DNA of 64,000 nucleotides. It comes from Scalindua sp964584595 (GTDB taxonomy: Bacteria; Planctomycetota; Brocadiia; Brocadiales; Scalinduaceae). The position numbers and the translations under genes are program-made. Position 1 is the stretch's first letter, and each line of letters begins with the position of its first letter. Below the pieces are notes generated by a model. It saw only the letters and a list, made by a program, of their open reading frames with translations. It did no database searches and had not been told where the DNA came from. Below are positions 18,538 through 28,339 of the stretch, in pieces. The stretch spans positions 28,894 to 92,893 of the forward strand of contig CAZPAM010000003.1 of NCBI GenBank assembly GCA_964584595.1, written 5' to 3'.

Positions 18538-20655
18538 TTAAATATTACTTACCAAGACACCTTCAGAAGATGGAATATTAACTATAAATTTTGTTTTAGA
18601 ATCCTCACTTTCCACATGTATCAAACCTTTTACTTCTTCCAGTTTCTTTTTAACAATAGCCAGCCCAAGGCCTGTACCCATTTGCTTAGTTGTATAGAAT
18701 GGTTCGAAAATCTTTGCTATATCTTCCTGAGAGATGCTTGGTCCGCTATTTTCAAAAACAGCTCTGATATAATCATCCTTTTGTTCATAGGTGATTGAGA
18801 TTGTTAAATTTCCTCCCTCTGACATGGCTTGTATGGCATTATGAATAATATTAAAGAATACTTCCGTCAATGATCCTTCATCTGCCAGAATTGAAGGCAG
18901 GTCATTTGGTACATCCAGGTGTATGTCGATGTTATTCATTTTTGCTTCATGCCTTAAAACGACCAGGACCTTATTGATTAAATCACTAATCTTAACGTTT
19001 GTTTTGCTGTCTCCCTGTGGTTTAGCAAATACTAAAAGCTGGTTTACAACTTTTGTCAAACGATCTATTTCTTCTACAATTATTGAAAGGCTTTTCTGTG
19101 TCCTGGTCTTATTTTTAGAATCTTCCTTTAGAACCTGGACTATGGCCTTAATCGAACTCAAGGGGTTCTTTACCTCGTGTGCGACGCTGGTGGATAATCT
19201 GCCCAGGCTGGATAATTTCTCATTTTCATACATTTTTCTTTCCAGCTGCAGTTTTTCCTGTATCAACTCGGCTTTTGCCATTGCTGAACTTATCTGATTT
19301 GCAATAATCATCAACTGTTCAATGCTGTCGGTTGGTAACCGCATCCTCCTTCTGGGTTTGCCAAGGGTTAACAAGCCTGTCAGCTTTCTGTCTTTAAAGA
19401 TCGGAAACACAAAGTACATCTCTAATCGTTTCATCTCATTTATTATAGAAGCGTCAGTGATTTCGTGCCTGTCCAGAACTACAATTTCACCTTTATCAAA
19501 ATATTTGATTGTGTTTGATATATCATCTCTGGCTACAAGCGTGTTTTCGCCGCCTCCGACAACTTGCGTGCTTCCGCCTTTGAATAGAATCAGGTTAACG
19601 TCTTCGATAGCAGTTGCCTTTTCGATGGATTCTACAACATTTTCCAGTAAAAGCGACAGGTCAATTAATAAGTCTGTACTAATCTGGTGGCTTAAATCAT
19701 TTAAAAGATACTCACTGTCCGCAATCTTCTTAAAGAACAATCTTCTGATTAAACCCTGGATATTCTCTTTCAGTTTTGGAAACCAGTATACGAGTGCAAT
19801 AATTAATACTGCTTCTAAAACCTTTGCATTTACTGAATAATTAAATTCGAGATATTTACCTAATTGCCTTATTCCAAAATAATAGAAACATATAACCAGT
19901 ATTGCCAGGAACGAATAGAAAACACTTCGCCTGAGAACAAATTCCATGTAATTGTAACGATATACATAATAAGAAAATATAATACTGGGAAAGATGGATG
20001 AAAGCATAGTCGCCAGTACCATATATTCACCGACATAAGGGAGGGTCCTTCCTTCAAGAAGGACGGTAAATGCAACCAGGAACGTGATAAATATGAGGAT
20101 CCAGAAGATAGAGAAGTGGAATTTCTGTTCCTCTACTTCTTCCACTTTAGCAGAAAGTATGCGGGAAATAACGGCAGATGCAAATATAGAAAACAGCAGC
20201 CATATGATAAAAGGTTTTACAAAAGGTGACACACTCGTCAGGACATGAGCTTCTTCAAAGGATATTATCCTGACTGCCGTAAGCGTAAGTGGAATGACCG
20301 GAAGGTAAATTATGGTAATTATGATTACCATAGTCTTCTTCTTGATCTTCCGGCCGCTTTCTAAAAGAAATAATATAGCAGTGTGCAAAAGTAAACTTGG
20401 CATTACGCCCATTCCCATGTATGCAAAATCACTTGATAGCTGATTAATAATAGGAATGTTTTTTCCAAAGAGCATTATGCTGAAAAGCGAAATAGCATTA
20501 CCATAATGCCATGCTGCCACACTGATCACGAGGAATAAAAAGACAAGCTCACTTCCTTTCTTATTTTTCCTCTGGACTATAAAAATTGAAAGTACTGTGT
20601 GAAGGATTGAACCAAGAATGAAGCCTATTAGTGCTACTATTTCGATAAAAGTCAT
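18538..20655 (-). CDS. Membrane sensor histidine kinase with GAF domain
   Basis: 705 residues. The N-terminal 290 or so contain about eight hydrophobic segments, beginning IVALIGFILGSILHTVLSIFIV. A GAF-like module follows (LLENVVESIEKATAIEDVNLILF to ADSEYLL region, about 320-465). The transmitter has the H-box SVAHEVKNPLSSIKAIVQVL with His493, an N-box FFNIIHNAIQAMSEGG, and G-boxes IFEPFYTTKQMGTGLGLAIVKKKLEEV. It is therefore an intact autokinase. The regulator gene follows after 15 bases, giving an orthodox two-component pair. The signal is unknown; the membrane part suggests an envelope or membrane-soluble cue. Confidence 0.92.
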   Translation of the reverse strand: MTFIEIVALIGFILGSILHTVLSIFIVQRKNKKGSELVFLFLVISVAAWHYGNAISLFSIMLFGKNIPIINQLSSDFAYMGMGVMPSLLLHTAILFLLESGRKIKKKTMVIIITIIYLPVIPLTLTAVRIISFEEAHVLTSVSPFVKPFIIWLLFSIFASAVISRILSAKVEEVEEQKFHFSIFWILIFITFLVAFTVLLEGRTLPYVGEYMVLATMLSSIFPSIIFSYYVYRYNYMEFVLRRSVFYSFLAILVICFYYFGIRQLGKYLEFNYSVNAKVLEAVLIIALVYWFPKLKENIQGLIRRLFFKKIADSEYLLNDLSHQISTDLLIDLSLLLENVVESIEKATAIEDVNLILFKGGSTQVVGGGENTLVARDDISNTIKYFDKGEIVVLDRHEITDASIINEMKRLEMYFVFPIFKDRKLTGLLTLGKPRRRMRLPTDSIEQLMIIANQISSAMAKAELIQEKLQLERKMYENEKLSSLGRLSTSVAHEVKNPLSSIKAIVQVLKEDSKNKTRTQKSLSIIVEEIDRLTKVVNQLLVFAKPQGDSKTNVKISDLINKVLVVLRHEAKMNNIDIHLDVPNDLPSILADEGSLTEVFFNIIHNAIQAMSEGGNLTISITYEQKDDYIRAVFENSGPSISQEDIAKIFEPFYTTKQMGTGLGLAIVKKKLEEVKGLIHVESEDSKTKFIVNIPSSEGVLVSNI

Positions 20656-20751
20656 AGCTTAAAATGTATAGGATTTTCCTTATATTATTAACAACTAAAT
20701 TCACTGTCAACAGTAAAAAGAGACGTATATATGTGGAGTATTTTGCTTATA

Positions 20752-21774
20752 TCATATATATAGATAATCATTTGTCTTACAAACATGACATACTGTTTTT
20801 GTGTTATTATTGCGCCCGAGGACCTCTTTGCGTGCCGCTATATATTTCTGATTGTTCCATATATTTTTAAAAGAATCTTCCTTAATATTGCCAAAAGAAT
20901 ATGTTTCACTATAAACGGAACAACATGGTAAAATGCAACCATCCCAGTTGATTACGGTTTCTTTCCACAACAGATCACAATTAAATCTATTCTTTGGTTT
21001 CTTTTCTGTCATATTAAAAGTGTTATATTCCGGGTTATCAGGCAGCCATTTTGAATCACGCTCAAGAGATTTTTCAGCGGTTTCAAATATTTCTTTGCCC
21101 ATATCGGTACGTATCTTATTGATAGTCAGCTTAATGCCTATCTCCTTTGCCATTAACTTTGCAGTATTAATTTCGTGTTCATTGTGGCTGAAGACATGGA
21201 AAAGCCATATTATCTCAGTGTAGTTATTTCTTAATTGTCTCTTTTTTTTGAGTAAAAGTTTCATATTTGACATAACTCTGTTAAAATCACCATCAATATG
21301 ATATTTAGGATAGGTCGAATTGCTTGCGCCATCGCAGGAAATGTATATTTTCTGTAAATTGGCATTGATTAAGGCTTCGGCCTGAGCATCTTCAATAGGA
21401 AAACTCAGATTTGTACTTATTTTAACAGCTATACGATGCTTATTAGCATATTCTGCCATTTTTATAAGTTCTTTGTTGAGCAGAGGCTCTCCCCAATTGT
21501 ATAGCCTGATTAAGAGCAGGTTTTTCCCAATTTCATCTATAATCTTTTTGAAATCTGAGAATGATAGCAGGCCCTTACTGGCAGAGGCATCTTTCTGTCC
21601 CGTGGGGCAGAGTGGGCAGTGAAGATTGCAGATATTGCCTGATTCTATCGTAATCTTGGCCGGAAAGTAATAAAGGTGTGTAGAACCTAATATGAACTGA
21701 ATCTTTTCCATAATAAGGTTGTATAATTTTCTTGTGCTGTAGATACGAAGATGTTTCCAGAAGTCTTTTAACAT
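20752..21774 (-). CDS. Radical SAM protein with SPASM domain
   Basis: 340 residues. The radical SAM cluster motif CxxxCxxC is in GNICNLHCPLCPTG (C49, C53, C56), and the core continues with LIRLYNWGEPLLNKEL and KISTNLS. The C-terminal SPASM-type auxiliary cluster region has Cys in RFNCDLLWKE, WDGCILPCCSVY and VCHVCKTND. Such proteins modify peptides or small molecules. It is the first gene on the minus side of the polysaccharide island, divergent from the carbamoyltransferase gene, so a role in sugar or peptide modification of surface material is possible but unproven. Confidence 0.88.
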   Translation of the reverse strand: MLKDFWKHLRIYSTRKLYNLIMEKIQFILGSTHLYYFPAKITIESGNICNLHCPLCPTGQKDASASKGLLSFSDFKKIIDEIGKNLLLIRLYNWGEPLLNKELIKMAEYANKHRIAVKISTNLSFPIEDAQAEALINANLQKIYISCDGASNSTYPKYHIDGDFNRVMSNMKLLLKKKRQLRNNYTEIIWLFHVFSHNEHEINTAKLMAKEIGIKLTINKIRTDMGKEIFETAEKSLERDSKWLPDNPEYNTFNMTEKKPKNRFNCDLLWKETVINWDGCILPCCSVYSETYSFGNIKEDSFKNIWNNQKYIAARKEVLGRNNNTKTVCHVCKTNDYLYI

Positions 21775-22030
21775 TTTGTCTCAGATATATGTTATGAGTT
21801 GATGGCTAAGCGTTATCGTTTATGCTTGGTGTGTATTTTCAAATACCTCAAAATGAGGATATTTAAGATTATATTATAAATTATCGGTAATATCAAACTA
21901 ATCGTTATTTGAAAGCACAAATAAAAGTGCTTGATTTTATTCTAGCAATGTACATGCATTACGATTATATTATCGCGTTTATTAAATGTGGATTCTTGGA
22001 AATCAGTCATACAGTGTGAAGGGATAGTTT

Positions 22031-23605
22031 ATGATAATTTTAGGAGTAACACATCCTATTTCGTGGAACAATGGGGCATGCATCCTTGTAGATGGTAAGT
22101 TGATTGCCATGGTGGAGGAGGAGCGGTTCAGTAGATTTAAGCATGCGCCCAGGGTGTCTGCTGACATGTCTATAGAATTTTGTCTCAAGAGAGCCGGGGT
22201 GACACTGGATGACGTTGATTATATTGCCATAGGATGGGAATCTGCTAAACGTCAGAAGAAGAAGAAGAGGTATCCCTGGGACTTCCTCCTGAGACAGCTG
22301 CCATTCAGACATGAGGAAGAGAAGATGAGGTTTGTAAATCATCATGTTGCTCATGCATTAAGCTCTTATTTTGTTTCAGGATATGATCATTCAAATATCG
22401 TATCACTTGATGGCTATGGCGGTAGTGAATCCGGTATCCTGGCAATTGGAGAGGGTGACGAACTCAGGGTAGTTAAGTCGATACCCAACAGAAACAGTTG
22501 GGGACACCTGTACGGTGAAATTACAAGGATGTTGGGTTTTAAATCTCATAGCGATGAAGGAAAGGTTATGGGCCTGGCCGCCTATGGACAGCCGATTGAA
22601 AATGAATATAATTTTATTGACTGGGACAGGGATATACCGGTGATCGATAAGAAAGGTTTTAAGAAATACCTTTCCGGTCTCACGCAAAGGAAAAATGGGG
22701 AAGAATTAAACCAGCATCACAAAGACCTGGCCGCAACCGTACAGCATACACTTGAAAGAGCTACACTCCAGATGAGTTCTTATCTCCACAATATAACGGG
22801 TTATAAAAATCTGTGTGTATCCGGCGGATGTGCCTTAAACTGTTCAATGAATGGTGTGCTCTTAAGATCAGACCATGTTGATAATATATTTGTTCAACCT
22901 GCAGCTCATGATATAGGCACGGCATTAGGGGCCGCCGTAAGTGTTTACAAAGATGTTGTGGGGCACAGGCCTGATATTGTCCTTGAACATCCATATTATG
23001 GGCCTGATTACACCAATGAGGAAGTTGAATTTGAATTAAAGAAGTATAAGCTGAATAATTTCAAGCGTTGTAGTGATATTGCTAAAGAGACTGCTACATT
23101 GATTGCGGACAACAAAACAGTTGGCTGGTTTCAGGGCAGGATGGAATTCGGCCCCAGGGCGCTTGGAGGTAGAAGCATACTTGGCAATCCGAAAAATAAG
23201 GATATGAAGGATATTGTAAACAAAAGCATAAAGGGAAGGGAGCCATGGAGACCATTCGCACCATCATTCCTGGCAGAGGATGCTGCTGATTATGTAAAAC
23301 AGCCTTACAAATCCCCGTTCATGATAATTGCCTTTCAGGCTATTGAGGAGAAGGTTTCTGAGATATCGTCAGCTGCACATGTAGACAACACGGTAAGGGT
23401 GCAGACGGTCAGGAAAGAGATTTTTCCCCGATACTGGGAATTAATCAATGAATTCAAAAAGATAACCGGAGTACCGGCCCTTCTCAACACCAGCTTTAAC
23501 GTAGCAGGCCAGCCCATTGTCTGCACACCCCGCGATGCAATAATGACCTTTTTCGGTTGCGGCCTCGATTATCTTGCGATTGAAGACTATCTTGTGTGGA
23601 AGTGA
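22031..23605 (+). CDS. Carbamoyltransferase, NodU/CmcH/TobZ family
   Basis: 524 residues. The N-terminal YrdC/Kae1-like domain begins MIILGVTHPISWNNGACILVDGKLIAMVEEERFSR read in segments and has the metal/nucleotide His motif FVNHHVAHALSSYF and SLDGYGGSESG. The C-terminal carbamoyltransferase domain includes GRMEFGPRALGGRSILGNP and NTSFNVAGQPIVCTPRDA. Family members use carbamoyl phosphate and ATP to O-carbamoylate sugars or antibiotics. Next to glycosyltransferases the likely target is a sugar of the surface glycan. AAGGGATAG precedes the ATG at a suitable distance. Confidence 0.9.
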   Translation: MIILGVTHPISWNNGACILVDGKLIAMVEEERFSRFKHAPRVSADMSIEFCLKRAGVTLDDVDYIAIGWESAKRQKKKKRYPWDFLLRQLPFRHEEEKMRFVNHHVAHALSSYFVSGYDHSNIVSLDGYGGSESGILAIGEGDELRVVKSIPNRNSWGHLYGEITRMLGFKSHSDEGKVMGLAAYGQPIENEYNFIDWDRDIPVIDKKGFKKYLSGLTQRKNGEELNQHHKDLAATVQHTLERATLQMSSYLHNITGYKNLCVSGGCALNCSMNGVLLRSDHVDNIFVQPAAHDIGTALGAAVSVYKDVVGHRPDIVLEHPYYGPDYTNEEVEFELKKYKLNNFKRCSDIAKETATLIADNKTVGWFQGRMEFGPRALGGRSILGNPKNKDMKDIVNKSIKGREPWRPFAPSFLAEDAADYVKQPYKSPFMIIAFQAIEEKVSEISSAAHVDNTVRVQTVRKEIFPRYWELINEFKKITGVPALLNTSFNVAGQPIVCTPRDAIMTFFGCGLDYLAIEDYLVWK

Positions 23606-23629
23606 TAGAATTACTTCTAACAACTTATT

Positions 23630-24211
23630 ATGAGAAAATACTTACTGGTACATGTCTTAATCATATCATCTGTACTTCTTTCAGCCTCTGTAGTACTGGC
23701 CAAAGAAGAGCCGGCTATAACCCTGCGTTCATCTTACATGGATTTATCTCTTCCTCAGGTGCAATCAATGCATAATATTTCTATACGCAAAAAGGATGAG
23801 TGGGGATTTTATGGGCACAGCACAATCCGCCACAATTATGAGAAGAGGTCTATAAATGGAGACGGTGTGGTAATAGACCATGCCACCGGCCTTATGTGGC
23901 ATCCGTCAGGTTCGAGTGATTATATGAGGTGGAACAATACAAATAATTGGATTAGAAGTCTGAACTATAAAGAATATGCAGGTTATAAAGACTGGCGATT
24001 GCCGACTCTGGACGAGGCAGTATCACTGCTTGAGCCTAGCAGGATGAATGGTGGCCCATACATAGACCCTGTGTTTAATGGTGAACAGTGGGGGATCTGG
24101 ACCGGTGACATACATGGTTCGAGAGGGGTGTGGAGTGTCTATTTCAGCCTTGGTAATGTACGTTGGAATGTTAAGAACCGCTATGTCCGTCCGGTTCGTT
24201 CACTCAGATGA
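23630..24211 (+). CDS. Exported DUF1566 (Lcl C-terminal domain) protein
   Basis: 193 residues. A signal peptide covers residues 1-25 (VLIISSVLLSASVVLAKEE). The rest is a DUF1566 module: VVIDHATGLMWHPSG, then YAGYKDWRLPTLDEAVSLLEP and the aromatic-rich end VWSVYFSLGNVRWNVKNRYVRPVRSLR. The pattern of a D..TGLMW start, WRLPT centre and vR.VR end is characteristic. DUF1566 domains occur in cell-surface proteins, some adhesins. It follows the carbamoyltransferase gene by 25 bases, consistent with one transcript. Confidence 0.85.
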   Translation: MRKYLLVHVLIISSVLLSASVVLAKEEPAITLRSSYMDLSLPQVQSMHNISIRKKDEWGFYGHSTIRHNYEKRSINGDGVVIDHATGLMWHPSGSSDYMRWNNTNNWIRSLNYKEYAGYKDWRLPTLDEAVSLLEPSRMNGGPYIDPVFNGEQWGIWTGDIHGSRGVWSVYFSLGNVRWNVKNRYVRPVRSLR

Positions 24212-24274
24212 TACAAATTGGTGATTCTTGCTTCATGCCATAGTTAACATCAAAACGCATCTCACTACCAGAAA

Positions 24275-25054
24275 TTATATTGATTTTATAATAAGCAATG
24301 TCCCGGATACAAAAAGGAATAAGGCGAATATCTTGGAGTATTTCTCGTTATCTATATTTGTGTAAAGATACTTTTCTGTTAATAGAAAAATAATCACTCC
24401 AACAATTAGATATATAGCATTACTAAAAGAGATATTCATACTTCCAGTCTCAAAACCGGGAATGGTAATAATACCTATGGCAGCTAGGGATATGGTTAAT
24501 ATCTGAAAAAGTGCAAATGTTCCATAAGAAACCCCGACAGTAACTCTAGTTGTATCTTTAGGATAGCCTTTCTCATGAACTATTGCCGTCAGCAATGAGC
24601 CGCCGAGATTTGTCAACCCGTGAATAATTCCCATCACAATAAAATATACCTTTTCATATTTCACAAATGTAGTTAACATTTGCTCTATATTCTTTGAATA
24701 ACTCTTTATGGCAACGAATAACATGAATATGCCTACAAAAATACCTATACCGGCATTCTTGAATTTAGCTTCCAGAAATAGTACCAAGGCCAGGAATACG
24801 ATAATAAATGGTATGGTTATCAGAAGTATCCTTTTATAAAAGCCGGTATCTATATATTTGTAATGTTTGATTACTTGAAAAAGATTAATAGCGATTGATA
24901 TCGGCAGGACGATTGGAAGCACAAGAGTGAGTTTCTCATATTGTAAAAGGAGTAAAGGCGCACCAAACAGTAAAACTCCTACTCCGAAAACTGATTGTAC
25001 AGTTGCTGTTGCGATAATTACTATCAAAGTATATATTGAGATGTCTAGCGGCAT
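24275..25054 (-). CDS. TauE/SafE-family membrane transporter
   Basis: 259 residues with about eight hydrophobic helices. The start IIATATVQSVFGVGVLLFGAPLL and the internal repeat IIHGLTNLGGSLLTAIV with GVSYGTFALFQIL match the TauE/SafE (sulfite exporter-like) family, which moves small anions such as sulfite, sulfoacetate or other organic acids. Substrate cannot be predicted. It ends the minus-strand sugar operon, downstream of a possible very small membrane protein. Confidence 0.85.
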   Translation of the reverse strand: MPLDISIYTLIVIIATATVQSVFGVGVLLFGAPLLLLQYEKLTLVLPIVLPISIAINLFQVIKHYKYIDTGFYKRILLITIPFIIVFLALVLFLEAKFKNAGIGIFVGIFMLFVAIKSYSKNIEQMLTTFVKYEKVYFIVMGIIHGLTNLGGSLLTAIVHEKGYPKDTTRVTVGVSYGTFALFQILTISLAAIGIITIPGFETGSMNISFSNAIYLIVGVIIFLLTEKYLYTNIDNEKYSKIFALFLFVSGTLLIIKSI

Positions 25055-25072
25055 AGAAAATATCCTTGCATG

Positions 25073-25186
25073 TTAGCCTCCGTTCATCATATATTTTTCA
25101 TTAATAAGTATTATCCCTGCCATAACCAATCCCATTATGGCGATCTTAATTAATATCTTTAGTAATTTTATGAATCTAGTTCCCAT
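25073..25186 (-). CDS. Possible 37-residue membrane protein
   Basis: A short frame begins one base after the stop codon of the GT4 gene (TAAAATG), giving 37 residues with one hydrophobic segment (ILIKIAIMGLVMAGIILI) flanked by basic residues. The position suggests translational coupling. No family is recognised and there is no independent ribosome binding site, so it could be fortuitous. A longer version starting inside the GT4 gene at 25255 is less likely. Confidence 0.35.
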   Translation of the reverse strand: MGTRFIKLLKILIKIAIMGLVMAGIILINEKYMMNGG

Positions 25187-25187
25187 T

Positions 25188-26336
25188 TTATTTTGATAAA
25201 AGTTCTTCGTAAACTCTCTCAACTTTTTCTGCCATGGATTCCTGAGAAAATACATCTTGAGCTTTTTTCAGTGACGCGTCGGCCATTCTCTTCCTCAGTT
25301 CAATGTCATTAGCTAGTTTTACAGTGGCCGCTGCCAGATTTTCCGGTGTATCGTTAATGACAAATCCTGTAACGTTATTATCAACTATTGTAGATAACAT
25401 TCCTCTGTCAGCGGCAATTACAGGCTTTCCCATTGCCATGACCTCTCTGACAGCACGGGAGGAACCATCTGTGCCGGGCATCAGGAATATATTGAAATCC
25501 ATACATGAGACGGTCTCTACATAATCACCTGTCCGGTAACCTGTATGGACTACGACGTCTTCCAGTCCCATAGTCCTGGTAGGTTCTGTCAATAGTTGTT
25601 TTTCCTTAGTCCCTCGACCTATAACCAGTAACTTTAATCTTGGGACTTCTTTAGACGCGATCTTAATTGCTTCCAGGAGTATGTGAAACCTTCGATGGGT
25701 CTGTATTCTGGCGATAATACCGACTACTATATCGTCTTCCTTCATTCCAAATTTCTGCCTGTGGGTGAGAGGCCCATCTCCAGGGTTGAAACGGTGACAG
25801 TCAATAGAAGCATTGATCATAATTGTCTTATCTTCGCTTAGTCCGAAGTTTTTTATATCCGCCACCCTTGCCTCTTCTGAGACTTCAATTAATCTGTCAG
25901 TGAGTCCGGATATACATTTTCTATTCCTCAGGGTTTTTTTCAACGCAACCCCGTCATGATTTGTGCGTACAACAGGCAATCTCCTCCCGGTACGTCTGGC
26001 GGCCATTCCACCAACTAAATGGTCCTGATTTCGATGAACGTGGACTATATCATATGCCTCATCTTTCATAAAAACCGAAAGATTCTTGATGTCAGAGATG
26101 TACTTGAAAAGACTGAAGTGCTTGCTTAAATGAAACCTGGTGACCGGCACGAGTCCTCGTTCGTATGTGCTCTTTTCAACTGATTCTGAATCCGGTGGGA
26201 AAGGGTAATCATCCATTGCCTTGCCGCATGCAAGGGTAACGTCATGTCCGCGTTTCTTTAATTCTACACAAAGGTTTAGCGCCGGTTCTGCCGGGCCTGT
26301 CCATTTCCAATCACTGAATAGGTGGAGTATTTTCAT
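25188..26336 (-). CDS. Glycosyltransferase family 4
   Basis: 382 residues with GT-B architecture. The N-terminal domain starts MKILHLFSDWKWTGPAEPALNLCVELKKRGHDVTLACG read in parts; the C-terminal nucleotide-sugar domain contains VGIIARIQTHRRFHILLEAI, LLVIGRGTKEKQLL and the donor-binding segment LMPGTDGSSRAVREVMAMGKPVIAADRGML with the usual acidic/Ser-rich loop. It transfers a sugar from an activated donor to a growing glycan. It is the third of five consecutive minus-strand sugar genes. Confidence 0.88.
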   Translation of the reverse strand: MKILHLFSDWKWTGPAEPALNLCVELKKRGHDVTLACGKAMDDYPFPPDSESVEKSTYERGLVPVTRFHLSKHFSLFKYISDIKNLSVFMKDEAYDIVHVHRNQDHLVGGMAARRTGRRLPVVRTNHDGVALKKTLRNRKCISGLTDRLIEVSEEARVADIKNFGLSEDKTIMINASIDCHRFNPGDGPLTHRQKFGMKEDDIVVGIIARIQTHRRFHILLEAIKIASKEVPRLKLLVIGRGTKEKQLLTEPTRTMGLEDVVVHTGYRTGDYVETVSCMDFNIFLMPGTDGSSRAVREVMAMGKPVIAADRGMLSTIVDNNVTGFVINDTPENLAAATVKLANDIELRKRMADASLKKAQDVFSQESMAEKVERVYEELLSK

Positions 26337-26421
26337 TTATTAATCAACCCGCAAGAATGCTTGTCTGGCAGGGAATTCTCTGAACACTGAGGATGAGACG
26401 AAAGATAAATTATGCAAATTA

Positions 26422-27207
26422 TCATTTGTGCTTATTCGTGTCAATATGTGGTTTATTCTTAATACGTAATTCCCACAATTTCGCATATTTCATGAAGACA
26501 TAGAATGAAGTAGTGGTTGCAGCCACTAAACCCGGTACTCCATCCAGAAATCCACGTTTGAAGAAGTATCCTTTGATAAATCTGAAAAGTGGTCTAAAAA
26601 TGAGTTGAAAGGTGAGAAGCCTTACACCTTCTTTGTTCATTTCTACAGCACTCATGTCTGTATATTTGTCGATAGTTTCAAGCTGGTGTGAAAGATTTCT
26701 GTATGTATAGTGAAGGCAATCATTCTTCAGATATTTTGCCTTTCCGTTTAACTCCAGTGTTGCATGTGGTTCTTTTACCCACTTACCCTTATCTTTCTTA
26801 TAGAGAAGGAGGTCGTACGCAGGATACCATTCTCCATGATTAATCCATTCTCCAAGATAACGCGTTCTGCGCGGGAAGTAAAAACCGTCCCAGCTATTTG
26901 AATTATTATTTAAATGTGATTGGATTTCTTCATAAAGTTCAGGAGAGATTAGCTCATCTGCATCTGTAAAGAGAATCCATTCATATTTGGCAAGGCTGGC
27001 AATATAATTAGACTGGTCCTGGAACCCCGGCCATTTTCTCTGGTAAACTCTGTCTGTGTATTTACGGCATATGTCAACCGTTTTGTCAGTACTGTAAGAG
27101 TCAACAACGATGACCTCATCAGCCCACTTAACATTCTCCATACAGTCCTGAATCAAATCTTCATTGTTAAACGTCATTACACATGCTGAAACTCTGGCTT
27201 TGGCCAT
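26422..27207 (-). CDS. Glycosyltransferase family 2, WaaE/KdtX-like
   Basis: 261 residues. GT-A fold signatures are ACVMTFNNEDLIQDCMENVKWADEVIVVDS, then WILFTDADELISPEL with the DAD/DxD metal site, and FPRRTRYLGEWINHGEWYP with the WY motif seen in lipopolysaccharide core beta-1,4-glucosyltransferases. The frame extends to an ATG at 27228, but AGGGAGT placed eight bases before the ATG at 27207 decides for the shorter form. The upstream aminotransferase gene ends at 27235. Confidence 0.88.
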   Translation of the reverse strand: MAKARVSACVMTFNNEDLIQDCMENVKWADEVIVVDSYSTDKTVDICRKYTDRVYQRKWPGFQDQSNYIASLAKYEWILFTDADELISPELYEEIQSHLNNNSNSWDGFYFPRRTRYLGEWINHGEWYPAYDLLLYKKDKGKWVKEPHATLELNGKAKYLKNDCLHYTYRNLSHQLETIDKYTDMSAVEMNKEGVRLLTFQLIFRPLFRFIKGYFFKRGFLDGVPGLVAATTTSFYVFMKYAKLWELRIKNKPHIDTNKHK

Positions 27208-27234
27208 TATGATACTCCCTGGTGCCAATTATAA

Positions 27235-28338
27235 CTATATATTCTGAAATTCAGTGATTAAGCTGGCAACAGTTTCTACCTCTTCTGTTGTCAGTTCCGG
27301 GTAAATGGGTAAAGACAATATTTCTTCGGCGTTCCTCTCACTTATGGGAAAATCTCCTGCTTTATGCTCAAGTTCTTTATAAGCTTCCTGCAGATGGATT
27401 GGAATGGGATAGTGTATTTGTGTGCCAACTCCTCGTTCCTGTAGATAATCTTTTAAATCATTTCTTTTGTTTACCCTGATTACGAAAAGGTGATATACGT
27501 GTTTTGCCCATTGCCTTTCGCATGGGAGTTGTACATTTGAATTATAGAGTAGTTGCCGGTATTGTGTGGCTATTTCTCTTCGTCTGTCTGTCCATTCATC
27601 TAAGTACCTTAATTTAACTCGAAGTACAGCGGCCTGAATCTCATCAAGTCGAGAATTAAACCCCTCAATTTTTGACGTGAACTTTTCCACTTCTCCATAA
27701 TTTCTGAGCATAATCAGTTTTTTATATAATTCTTCATTGTTCGTAACTACCATCCCGCCATCACCGTATGCTCCCAGGTTTTTTGTTGGATAGAAACTAA
27801 AACAGCCCATATCTCCGATAGTTCCTGCATTGTTATCATTATATTTTGCACTATGGGCCTGACATGCGTCTTCAATGACTCTTAAATTATGCGCTTCTGC
27901 CAATTTCATTACTTGCTCCATTTCCGTGGTGTGACCATAAAGATGTACAGGCAGAATAGCTCTTGTTTTATCTGTAATCTTTTCCTCTACTTTTTTCAAA
28001 TCCATAGTGTAGGTATCTGGCGTGATATCAACAAATACAGGTTTGGCCCCGGCAAATGATATGGCTGAGATAGTCGGAACTGCCGTATTTGGAACAGTAA
28101 TTACTTCATCTCCGGGTCCGATATCACAAGCTTTTAAAGAAAGATGCAAAGCTTCCGTACCTGAACCCACTCCTACGGCAAATCCAGCCCCAATGAAATC
28201 TGCAAATTCATCTTCAAACAGTTTGACATTTTCACCCAGGACAAAGGATCCACTTTCGAAAACGTTCGTAAGGGCGTTATCCAGTTCCTCTTTCAGGTGC
28301 TCATACTGCCTTTTAAGGTCAAAAACTGGAATTTTCAT
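27235..28338 (-). CDS. DegT/DnrJ/EryC1/StrS-type sugar aminotransferase
   Basis: 367 residues, fold-type I PLP enzyme. It begins MKIPVFDLKRQYEHLKEEL and has GSGTEALHLSLKACDIGPGDEV, EDACQAHSAKYN and the Schiff-base Lys in FSFYPTKNLGAYGDGGMV, so it is a genuine aminotransferase of the FdtB/QdtB/WecE kind, adding an amino group to a keto-sugar nucleotide. The start chosen (28338) is one base after the stop of the upstream epimerase gene (TAACATG); the frame also runs upstream into that gene. Product sugar unknown. Confidence 0.9.
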   Translation of the reverse strand: MKIPVFDLKRQYEHLKEELDNALTNVFESGSFVLGENVKLFEDEFADFIGAGFAVGVGSGTEALHLSLKACDIGPGDEVITVPNTAVPTISAISFAGAKPVFVDITPDTYTMDLKKVEEKITDKTRAILPVHLYGHTTEMEQVMKLAEAHNLRVIEDACQAHSAKYNDNNAGTIGDMGCFSFYPTKNLGAYGDGGMVVTNNEELYKKLIMLRNYGEVEKFTSKIEGFNSRLDEIQAAVLRVKLRYLDEWTDRRREIATQYRQLLYNSNVQLPCERQWAKHVYHLFVIRVNKRNDLKDYLQERGVGTQIHYPIPIHLQEAYKELEHKAGDFPISERNAEEILSLPIYPELTTEEVETVASLITEFQNI

Positions 28339-28339
28339 G